Source: Glaciozyma antarctica PI12 (Eukaryota; Basidiomycota; Microbotryomycetes; Kriegeriales; Camptobasidiaceae). Taken from it: a stretch of DNA of 64,000 nt. Location: the NCBI GenBank assembly GCA_002917775.1, contig KZ627161.1, forward strand, positions 638,417 through 702,416. The letters run 5' to 3'. Shown one piece after another: positions 25,051 to 35,500 of this stretch (positions within the stretch are counted from its first letter, which is position 1; every line of letters starts with the position of its first letter). The position numbers and the translations under genes are program-made. The notes under the pieces are model-generated. The model saw nothing but the letters and a program-made list of their open reading frames with translations, did not search any database and was not told where the DNA came from.

Positions 25051-28000
25051 CGCTCAACCAACCCTCCGCCGCCCTCCGAGTTCTCGGGACTCTCAGCCTA
25101 CGGCGGCGCACCCTCCTCCTCAGCAGGCGGAGGAACTCTCCCTCCCTCCTCCGTCCACCGCCAGAACTCGACCCCTCCGACCAGCGCTCCGACCAGCGGA
25201 GGCTACTCGAAACCTCCGCCCGTCTCGGTCGAGCAGAGTCGCCAGATTGCCAGGACTCACTTTGAGGCGCTGCGCGACTGGCTCACGAGGGAGAACGCGC
25301 TTGCGAACGCGAGCACGCGTAACAATGCGCGCGAGAAGTTGACGAGGTTGACGAGGCAGCAGTTCCAGGAGCTCAGCACGGACGTGTACGACGAGCTCGT
25401 GCGGAGGCTGGAGGATGCCGCTGGTCGGCCAGGAGATCGTGAGTTCTCGTCGCGCGTGCTACGTGCCGGTGCTAAGCCTCTCCGCGACCCACAGAACCTT
25501 TCCTTTCAGTCCGAGGCGACTTCCATCCGAAACGGAACCAAGCGCGCCAGAAGCTCGCGACCCTCCCCCTCCAACGGTTCCGCGACCTAGCGTCCGACGT
25601 CTACTTTGAGCTCGAGCGACGATACCCCGAGTTTGCTGATGAAGAAGTGCGCCTTTTTATTCCTTTCTCTGCCAGCTGTCTAACTCCCCTGCTCGCCAGG
25701 AACCTCCCCGCGCGCCGTCCCCTTCGGCCTACTCTCCCCCTCCCCCACCTTCGAACAACAACAGCAACCCCCGCCGCATTCCCACTCCGAACGGCGGGAG
25801 CCTTGCGTCCAACGACGTCGTCGTTCCCAACAAGAGCACGTTCGTGATGGAGGAGCCAGCGCCGATGAACAACTACGGCGGAGAGCGCAAGAGCGAGCAC
25901 GAAGAGCGAGTACGAGTAGAGGGACGGGGGTAGAGGAACGGCGCGTGCGAGCGAGGTCAGCAGTGTGGGGACAAGGTTCATTGGGAACTACGCCGGGAGC
26001 GCGCAGAATTCCGAGACTGGAGGACGGAGGAGCGTGAGTTCTGCTTTCTCTGGAAGCATCGTTAGGCGGAAGCTGATTGCGTGGCAGTGGGAGTACGAGG
26101 AGAAGGAGAAGATCAAGTCGGACTATGAGTACAAGCTCGCAGTGGCGCAGAACCGGATCACGGAGCTTGAGCGTGAGAACGAGGATACGAGGGGTGCTCT
26201 CAAGGTGCGCTCTTTCCTTCTCCGCCTCGAATCACAAGTGCTAATTCGATCTTTAGGGCAAGTCCGCAGAGGCATCCCGTGCAAGAGAGCTCGAATCTCA
26301 AGTCCGCTCTCACCGCGAGGTACGTCCTCCCCTCCCGCGTTCAAGACAGCAGCTAACGCCTCGACCTGCAGCGCTACGAAGACCAGTCTGCTACACTCCA
26401 ACGCCTACAATCCGATTACAGCACCCTCCAGTCCTCCCGTTCGCGTGACGTCTCCAACGGCGACTCCTCCCGCCTTCGTCAGGACCTGGATCGCCTCGCG
26501 CGCGAGCGCGGAGAGTCGGACGAACTGGCGAACGAGCTACGGGGAGAAGTGAGCAGCCTTGTTGACGAGCTCAGGAGTGTGAATGTGCGGTACGAGGAGT
26601 TGTTGGATGAGCGGGAGAGGGAGAACGCGGAGATGAGGAGGGTCGAGGAGGAGGGGAGGGGCTGGAGGAGGAAGTACGAGCAGGCGAAGACGGAGTTGAG
26701 GAACGTCAAGGGTGAGTCTGGCGCTTTTTGAGGCTGAGGAGGAGCAGAGCTGACGGGCTTCTGGGCTGCGCAGCAACATCGCAGCTGTTCAGCGGGCAGA
26801 TCAAGGTAGAGGGAGACCATATGCCTGCATCAGCAGATGGCCTGATCGCCGATGTCTTTGTCGCGGCTTTCCAGACCTCGATTGACGACTTGCTTCAAGC
26901 TGCTCGGTGCGTTCAAGGTGGCGTTGGCGCAAAAAGACCTTTGCTGACCCGTCTCCGCAGGTCCAAGACACCTTCCTCAGTCCTCAACGCTATGCGCGCC
27001 GTTGCTGTCGCCGTCGACAACCTCAACGCCGACGTCCAATCCATCGACCCTCGCCGAATCTCATCCCTCGCCTCGGCCGACCAAGACCGTCTTCGCCTTC
27101 TCCAGTCCAAGACGAGTGCGACCCTCTCGAACCTCACCACGGCGAGCAAGAACCATGCCATCAGCTTTGGCGTCTCTCCCGTCTCGCTCCTCGACGCCGC
27201 GGCGAGCCACCTCTCCGCCACGATTGTCGACCTCGTCCGCATCCTCAAGATTCGTCGGACGACCTCTCTCGCCCGCCCATCCGAACCCTCCCGCGACCCC
27301 AGCCCGCCTGTACCCACCCCGCAGGTGTACGGTGGCGGACGCGTCTCAAGCCTCAACAGCGCGCGCAGCGTCCCTAGTCGGAACAACAGCGACCCTCGCT
27401 CCGGCTCCCCTCGGCTGCGAAACGCCGGTCCGCCAGCGAGCGAGTATAACCTTCCTTCGCGCGCCAACGAGCGTGCGTACGCTTCGCCGAACTTGGGCTC
27501 CGAGCGGGAGAGGGACGACGGTCGGTATGGACAAGTGCGGCAGCAGCAGCCTCCGTCGGCGGAGTACGGTCGGTCGAACGGCGAGCAGCAGAATGGATAT
27601 GGAGGTCCGCCTGCGCCGAGGGATTGGAGGTCGAACGAGGCGGCGCAGGAGCAGGACCCGTATCAGCAGGACGGGCGAGGGTACCAGGAGCCGCCGCGAG
27701 GGAGTGTTTTGACGTATGGGTCGCCAGAGATCCCGCACGAGCGAGCTGTTGATAGCTGGGAGGAGCTCAAGGTGCGTTTTCGTTTTTTTCAAGACGAGCG
27801 GAAGCAAGTCGCTGACATCCGTTCTGCAGAACTATCTCGAGAACCAAACCGAGGCCATCGTCCACTCGATCCAATCTCTCCTCTCCGCCATTCGCAGCGG
27901 CGCTCAAGGCGAACAGCTCAACGAGAACCTCACTCAAATCATCACGATCGTCTCGAGCATCTGCGCCATCTCCAAGGACGCCCTGCCGAACCACTCTCGC

Positions 28001-28201
28001 GCCGAGGGGGACGAGATCCTCCGGGACCTGGCCGACAACTGCGACCGCTTGTCGGAGATGCAGAGCCAGGAGAGCTCGACAACGGTGTTCACGAAGCAGA
28101 CGAAGCAGGCGATGGCGTCCGCGAGCTTTGGGGTCGCCAAGAGCCTCAAGGCGCTCAACGCGTTGTTGTCGAGGGGGAGGGAGGACGAGAGTTTGACGTG
28201 A
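25051..28201 (+). CDS. SPA2: SPA2-like polarisome scaffold
   Basis: Scaffold of the polarisome, which organises actin and the cell-wall MAP kinase route at growth sites. Two Spa2 homology (GIT) repeats lie near the start: NNAREKLTRLTRQQFQELS with DVYDELVRRLED, and NQARQKLATLPLQRFRDLA with DVYFELERRYPEF. A Pro/Asn-rich linker, a long coiled coil (RITELERENEDTRGALK to RRKYEQAKTELRNVK, 26080-26710) and a disordered Ser/Gly/Gln region follow. The C-terminal helical domain runs from NYLENQTEAIVHSIQSLLSA to LLSRGREDESLT, stop TGA 28199-28201. The frame is convincing from about 25051; the start exon was not fixed and lies close to the divergent PAP1 start. Confidence 0.85.
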
Positions 28202-28539
28202 GGAGGTCGTGTAGAGGAGGAAGCTTTGTTATTATTCGTTATTCGTCGGAGCTGTCTTGGGCGAGCCGAACCCCAGGAGTTGTCGACGCGCGTCGAGGGA
28301 GCCGCAGCTGCGTTGGTTCAGTCGAAGGCGGCTTTCGTATCGCCCAAATCAGCCTCACCGCCTGCTCCTGGTCTTCAAGCGCGTCCTTCTCTTCAGGCTG
28401 AGACTCTCAGCATAGTTTCGAGCTTCGAGATTCGCGTTCCGACTCAAGAAAAGGGAGCGAGAAGACAGGGGGTCGATAACGGCCCCGGCAAGACTGCCGG
28501 CCTTGGGGAAAGGCGGGGGTTGTCCTTCTACCACTCACG
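28202..28539. other. Intergenic between SPA2 and enoyl-CoA hydratase
   Basis: It holds the 3' end of SPA2 and the promoter of the hydratase gene. Only short frames without family features are present. Confidence 0.4.
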
Positions 28540-29694
28540 ATGGCACCTACTCCGCCCGTGGTTGGCGAGCACCTAGTACTCACCTTTCCTTCGCCCAAGA
28601 CTCTGCTCATCCGCATGAACAGGTGCGTTCCCAGCCTGCGTCGTCGAAGCGTGAAGGCCGACCCTCCTCAGGCCGCAGCAGCTCAACGCCATGACCGACG
28701 AGGTGCGATCCTCGTCCTTCATATGGAACGCTGCTGATACGTGCTTGCGATAGATGGAGGAGGACATGCGACGCGTGCTGGACTGGGCTGAGGAGGAAGC
28801 CGGGATCTGGGTTACGGTCGTTACAGGTTCGTCTCCCACCCTGGGCTCTTTGTACACCTGCTGACGAGATGCTTGCCAGGAACTGGACGAGTCTTTTGCG
28901 CGGGACAGGATCTCAAAGGCTGGCTCGCCGGGCGAGGCACCGCCAAATCTCCCGACCAGAAGATTCAGGCGAACCCGTACGGATTCGGATCTCTCGCTCG
29001 TCGACAGAGCAAGAAGACGATCATCGCGGCGATGAATGGCTCTGCTCTTGGTGGCGGCGCTGAGATCGTCGTCAACTGCGATATAGTCGTTGCGAAGGTC
29101 GGCGCTACGGTCTGCTTTCCCGAGGTTCGACGAGGTCAGTCGCGACGTTTGCTTCTCTCGCAACTGCTGATAGACATTATGTTCTTTCAGGTGTCGTCGC
29201 TAGGTGAGCAGATTTACTGCGCTCGTTGAGCCGTAGCTGATTGTTCGCACACAGCGTCGGGGGGATTCCAAACCTAATCCTTCGTTCACCCGCCATGGCT
29301 CCCTGGCTCCTCGCCGGACTCCCCATTCCTCAGCATCTTCTCGAACAACACCTCATCACGGAATTCGTCCCCGCCGACGACGTCCTCCCCGCTGCACTCG
29401 CCTGGGCCGCCCGCATCGTCGAATGCTCGCCCGACGCTGTTTGGGTCACCAAGACGCAGATCAACATGCTCAAGAATGGAATGGGAATCAACGAGATCGT
29501 TATGAAGAGCGTGGTGGCGCCGGAGAGTACGGCGATGTACGAGGGGGAGAATCTGGAGGAGGGGTTGAGGTCGTTTGTCGAGGTTCGTCGAAAGGGATTC
29601 TCGAGCTGGTTGCGGTCGCTTATTTCTTCCCTGCGATTCTCAGAAGCGTACTTCGGTCTGGAGGGATCCCAAGCCACTCAAGTCGAAGCTTTGA
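28540..29694 (+). CDS. Enoyl-CoA hydratase/isomerase family protein
   Basis: Crotonase fold; acts on acyl-CoA double bonds in fatty-acid or amino-acid breakdown. The ATG at 28540 gives MAPTPPVVGEHLVLTF, LLIRMNR spliced to a KALNAM block, then VTVVTGTGRVFCAGQDLKGW with the first oxyanion-hole region (28875-28925), IIAAMNGSALGGGAEIVVNC with the second (29030-29080), and ATVCFPEVRRG. Later exons give GGIPNLILRSPAMAPWLL, LITEFVPADDVLPAAL and a C-terminal Lys-rich end at TGA 29692-29694. The length of about 290 residues is normal. No peroxisomal SKL-type C-terminus: the end reads PLKSKL. The substrate is not readable. Confidence 0.85.
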
Positions 29695-29984
29695 GGGAAG
29701 GAGGAACGGGGCGAAGTTTAGGGGCTGAAATTTGCAAATACTCGTCGCGCTTCCCTCGCTCAAACGGCTCCCGCGCTCCTCGTGCTCGTCCTCTTACTTC
29801 AAGTACTGCTCCTGACTGCGTCTTCTTAGGCGCGGGTTCGGCGCCGCCCTCCTGGACGGAACCATCGAGCCGAGCTCTCGGAAGCCGGCTCCTCACAAAA
29901 GGCAAATGGCCGAAGACCTAATCTTTGGTCGCTTCTTCTCGAGCCTGTTCTGCACTTACTACACGCCGGTTCACGCTCCGACAA

Positions 29985-32498
29985 ATGGCTCATAGCTCAG
30001 CATCTACGATGGTTGACCTCCCTCGACACAGCGAAGAACACACCGACCTCGAGAAGGCCGCTAGAGTTTACGACGGCGCGGGAGTGCTGGGGGATCCCTA
30101 CGTCGTCAAATTTGCCGAGGGTGACAAGGAGAGCCCGATGCATTGGTCTAACGGACGCAAGTGGGGGATCACGTCCACCATCTCTATCGCCACTCTGTAA
30201 GAAGCGACGTCTTGCTCCTCCTGCGAGCGGTGGAGCTAACGAACGGACTTGCAGGTGTGTCGCCTTTGGCAGCTCCATCTTTGCAGGAGGAATTATCCCC
30301 ATGGTCACATACTTTAACAAGTCAAGCGAGGTGCTGACTCTGGGAGTTTCGCTTTGTGAGTGTCGCTTTGACTTCCTTTCCTGCTCCCTTCGCTGATGAT
30401 TCCTCACTCAGACGTTCTCGGGTTCGCGAGTGGTCCTCTGGTGTTAGTAGCTCTGCTTCAGTGCGTGTGCGGTGACTGAAGAACGCGGTTTCCGCAGGTG
30501 GGCTCCTCTGAGCGAAATCTACGGACGACGACCAGTTTTCATCGCTTCGTTCTGGCCTTTCGTGCTCTTTTCGTTCGCGTAAGTACAGCTCGGGAACGTC
30601 GCTTTAGATCGGTACTAAGATCGCCTGCAGAGCGGGAGGAACCAAGACTATCGAAGCTCTCCTCATCTGCCGATTCTTTGCTGGGTGCGTCGCTCACGGA
30701 GAGCTCGGTTTGAGCTTGCTGCTAACTCTATTTGCAGTCTTTCCGGAAGTAGCGCTTTGACAAATTCGGGTGGCGTCGTCTCCGACATGTTCAACGCGCA
30801 AGAGCGAGCTCTCGCTCTCTCCCTTTTCGCGGTAGCGCCTTTCCTCGGTAAGTTCGGGCGTTCTTCCTCTCTGCCCTTTTTACTAAAAAAATATTTGCCT
30901 TGCCAGGGCCCGTACTCGTTCGTTCTCGCCTTGATTTGCTTCCTTCGCACGGGCTGACCTCCCTCCCCTTTCACAGGGCCCGATGCTGGGAGGCTTCATG
31001 CGGCGAGTACTCCTCGTGGAGGAACCTGTTCTGGGTCCAGGGAGCGTTCGGTGCCCTCATGGGTTTGATGGGAAGCTTCATCCCCGAAACCTGTGAGTTC
31101 CCTCATCAGCAGCGAGATCTCGGCGGGCGTTCGCTGATAATCTTCTCGCAGACGCACCGGTTCTGCTTCGCGAGAAAGCCTCCAAGCTCAGTAAAGAGAC
31201 TGGGAGGGTTTATGTATCCGAGTTCGACTTGCGCGTCGGTGCGAAGCAGCCTCTTGCGGACAAGCTGAGGGTCAACATGACTCGCCCGTTCGTTCTGCTC
31301 TTCAAGGAGCCGATCGTCCTCCTCTTCTCCATCTACGCTGGTGAGTCGCTATTCTAGATTCGTCCTTTCCCTTACTGATCTACTGGAACTCGCGCAGCTA
31401 TCGTCTGTACGTTCATCGTCGGCGTCCTCGTTCTTCGGCTGCTGATCGTTCCCTCCTCGCGAACCAACAGACGGAACTCTCTACATGTGCTTCGGTGCCT
31501 TTCCTATCGTGTTTCAGCAAGGCAGGGGCTGGGGCCCAGGCGTCGGCGGACTCGCCTTCATGTACGTCGGCAGTCACTCGCATCGCGTCCTCCGCACTGA
31601 CACCTCTTCGTGCGCGTTAGTGGCGTCGGAATTGGTATGATTATCGGTGTCGGAATTAGTATCTGGGAGAACAAGCGCGTGCGTTCCTTCCTTCTAGAAC
31701 GTCTCTTTCGCTGGCTGATGATACTTGACGCGCAAAGTACGTTCGCAACTCGATCGCAGCTGGAGGACGACTTGCACCGGAAGCTCGCCTCACGATGACT
31801 TGCGTAGGAGGTTTATTTCTGCCCATCTCACTGTTCTGGTTCGCCTGGACGGTGCAGCCTAGCGTACACTGGTCAGTTCCTTTCGCATTCCGTCTCGCGC
31901 AATCATTTTCTGATTCCTCTCGATCGCGATAGGATCGTTCCTATCATCGCTTCGACGCCGTTTGGAACGGGGATGTTGCTGGTGTTCCTCAGCATGACTT
32001 CGTACGTCGAACGGCGCGCTCTGTCCGGAAATGCGACCGCGAGCTGACCGAGTGTCTTCGTAGCTACCTGATCGACTCCTACTTAATGTTCGCGGCGAGC
32101 GCACTCGCTGCAAACGCTGTTCTTCGTTCGCTTTTCGGAGCTGCATTGTGCGTAGCTTTTTATCTCCTCGATTAGACGCGCGAGGCTGATTTAACTCCAC
32201 CAGCCCCATGTTCACCGCAAAGCTCTTCAAAGCGCTCGGGAACAACTGGGCCCTAACGCTCTTCGCCTTCCTCGCACTAGCCTGCGCGCCAATCCCCTTC
32301 GCGTTCATCAAATGGGGAGCACAGATCCGAGCGATGTCGACTTTCGCACCTGGTCATCAAGCGCCAGCACCGAAGCTCGAGAGGGTCCCGACTCGCCTCG
32401 AGCGCGAAGTGGAGGAGGAAGTTCAGGAGGCGGATCAGATGGAGGCGGAGCGCGAGGAGGAGGAGGCGAGGGAGATTGCCCGCAAGATGGACAAGTGA
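29985..32498 (+). CDS. MFS transporter, DHA1 (drug:H+ antiporter / Tpo-like) type
   Basis: Twelve-span major facilitator at a cell or vacuole membrane. The cytosolic N-terminus ends in [19 protein letters not shown]. Span 1 is [17 protein letters not shown]; the loop 2-3 motif A reads [18 protein letters not shown] (30490-30550); motif C-like [13 protein letters not shown] is followed by [13 protein letters not shown] before the central loop (31090-31170). Later spans include [49 protein letters not shown] and [19 protein letters not shown] charged Glu-rich tail ends at 32498. About fourteen short introns. It lies between the enoyl-CoA hydratase and the AT3-GT2 fusion, all plus strand. The start could also be the ATG at 29925. 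Confidence 0.85.
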
Positions 32499-32574
32499 GC
32501 GCGTGCGAAGGCGAGGAGGTTTCGCCATTTAATGCGGATGCTTTGATAGAATCCAGTAGTGCCTGACTCGGCAT

Positions 32575-35500
32575 TTGTTTAGAAACTACGGCTGTATTTT
32601 ACGTACATCTACAATCCCTGGAAAGCGAGGCGAGGAGGAACAGCAGCGCGTGCGGGAAGGGGTTTCGGAGAATTTGGAGGCCGTCACCACAGAGTTGTCT
32701 CAGTTCCTTTCTCCTCCTCCTCCTGCCCTCTCGTCAAGTAACAGACGAGGAAGTTTAACCTGGCACTACCCTCGGCTCGCCCCTCTCCAGCTCAGGCTCG
32801 TACCACGCCAACTTCGCCTTTAGGAAGCGCCCCGCTCATCGCGCTACACCGCCCTTCGTCCTCCATCGAAGAGCTCGACCGCCCTCCCTTCCCCGGCAAC
32901 GACAACGCTCCTCACGCCAATAGGGCTGGCCTCACTCAACCTCGCGCTAGGATCAACGAGGCTGTCAAGCGGAACAAGTCGAAGGTGAGTCGAGGTCCCG
33001 CTCCCGAGCCCCTCAGCGGCAATTTTTGGACAGTGGTGCCGCGCGCGATGAGAGGGCGTTCCCACCTGCTGGGCTGGCAGTGATTGGTACGCACGGAGGG
33101 AAGGGAGGGACAGCGCAGACTCGGCCTACGCCATGTGTGTGACGATCGTTCGACGGGAGCAAACATCGGTTTTCGTTCTCAAGGGGGGCCTGGCTGCTCC
33201 CCTCCTCCCCTCCAGTCCTCGCCTACGCTCCTCCAAAAGAGCAACAGGGCTTATTAGCACACTATCCTTATCAGGCACGGTCAAGAACTGAGCGCTGACC
33301 AGTTCTCCCCTCTTCACCACTCCTCAGGAACCCTCCTCATCCACCCCTCCTCCCCTTCCCCCAAAGTACATGACCACGCCCATTCACGCCCGCTTCTCAT
33401 CTGTATCCGACGCTGCCATGCCCGCCAACCCCAACGACTACGATCAGCGCCAATCGCTCGCAGATCCTTACGCCTCTCGCCACGACGACGCCGCTCACCT
33501 CGGCGGCTTCCGTCGTCCTTCGCCCGACATCGAGCCCTGCCTCCTCCGACCCTCTTCGCGCCCAGTTTCAAGACTATGATGGCGATTCGAACCCTGGCTC
33601 TCGTCGCGAGAGCTTCTTGGAGTCGGACCTAGAGATGCGCAAGTATCAAGGCCTCTCGGCGTCAGGCGTCGCGGGCTACCAGGCCGTCGGTCCTGGCGAG
33701 ATCTCGGAGCCGGGAAGCCCGACTCAGGGTGAAGGCTACGAGCGGAGCAACGAGAGCGGGAGCAGTGGGACCAAGGTCGACCAGGCGGGACGCAGCGGTC
33801 GCCCTGTGACGATGAGCAGTGATGGGAGCTACGACGCGCGGGACCGCACGAGCGGACACGCGCATACGGTACGTTCGAGTCTCATCTCGTTGGCGACGGG
33901 ACACTGACTTCCTCTCGCTTTGGCAGTCCGAATCTGGTCACATCGAGGGCGACTACCGCAACAACTCGACTGGCTACGCCGACGCAGGTCTCTACCACCC
34001 CTCCTCCCCCTCGTCTGGCCGCTACCGCGAAGGCTCCTTCGGCCACGCCTCTGGTGTCGAGTCGGGGCGCGCCTCGACCATCGGAACCGACCACGGCGCC
34101 CCGAGCATCCCGTTCAACTCGTCCCGCGTCGCGCTCAACAACGACTGGCGCAACTCGTACGATCAAGGGAGCGATATTGGCGGAGGCGGACGCGGGAGGG
34201 CCATTTCGGAGGTCGCTGCGGGGAAGGAGGGCTACGGTCGCGCGGACGGGAGGCAGTACGACGACGAGATTGAGAAGCTGCAGAAGGAGCGGATGGCGGG
34301 CAGACCTACGCGGCCATTCCGCCTCACTCGCCTGCGGTTGGCATGAACGAGAAGTTCCCTGGAGGCGCGAGGGACCCTCCGACCGTCGTCATCAGCAGGA
34401 CGAACCGCCTCGAGTGGATCGACGGTGTTCGCGGCATCGCCAGTATCATCATCTTCACGCACCACTTTGCCGATCTCACCTGGTCGGAGCGCTTCCCCAA
34501 CACTCTCGCCGTCGGAAGTATCGAAGGATTCCTCAGGTGCGTTTCTCGTTTCTCCTTTGCACGCAGCGACTGACGGTTTTCTCGCTCACGCAGGAACGGA
34601 CAACTCGCCGTCGCCATCTACTTCCTCCTCGGTGGTCGAGTCCTCGCCGCGTCGTTCCTCAAGTCCGCCTTCACCGTCCCCAAAGCCCCCGTCGTGCACG
34701 GCGACGACGAGCCCGAGAAGCCAGCCCCCATCCTCAAGGTCGCCGGTCCTCGCTGGCTCTCCCTCTCCTCGTCCCTCTTCCGTCGATCCATCCGCCTGGC
34801 CTTCCCCGCCGTCATCGTCGGCTTCATCCAGTGGAAAGTCTGCGTCGACGGTCTCATGAACACGACGATGATGGCGCAGGAGCTCGTCCTCGCTCCCTCC
34901 GCCCTCTGGGTCCCGAGTTGGTGCCAGATTGGCGACTTCTCCGGCTTCCTCCGGTTCACCCTCGACCTTTTCACCGAGCAGAACCACCAGTACATGCTCG
35001 TCGTCGGCAGCGCGCTCTGGTCGACGTACGACCAGTTCTGGGGATCCGTCCTCGTCTACATCGTCGCCGCCATGCTCGCCCCTCTCCCCGTCCGCGGCAG
35101 ATACTCGCTCTACCTCACGATTTGCGTTGCGCTCTGGTGGGTCAGCAGCCCCAACATGCTGTACGTTCCTTTCGATCTCGTTCTCGCGCATGCTTTTTTC
35201 TAACGACTCGCTCGGCAGGTACATGCTCGGTCTTTGGCTCGCCGACGTTCACGCCGTCGGCTACATTCGCAAGATCCAGGACTCGTGGAAGCTCACCGTC
35301 TTCATCGAGGCCTGCGCCATGGGCCTCGCTCTGTCGTTAATCGCCGGAGGACGTCAGGTGGCCACTCCCGCCGATAAAGCTTTCGCCAGCGTCACCGTCT
35401 TCAACGGCAAGTACAGCAACGACGCCTCGCTCCTCTGGCCTCAGTACATGCTGGCGAGCAACTGGTGCGTCGCTCTTTCTCCTCTCCCCTCGTCTGCGCC

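Noticed and set aside
34054-35340. 428-residue plus-strand open frame
   Set aside because: It is an Arg/Pro-rich shifted reading of the AT3 exons; the in-frame AT3 text is clear in another frame.
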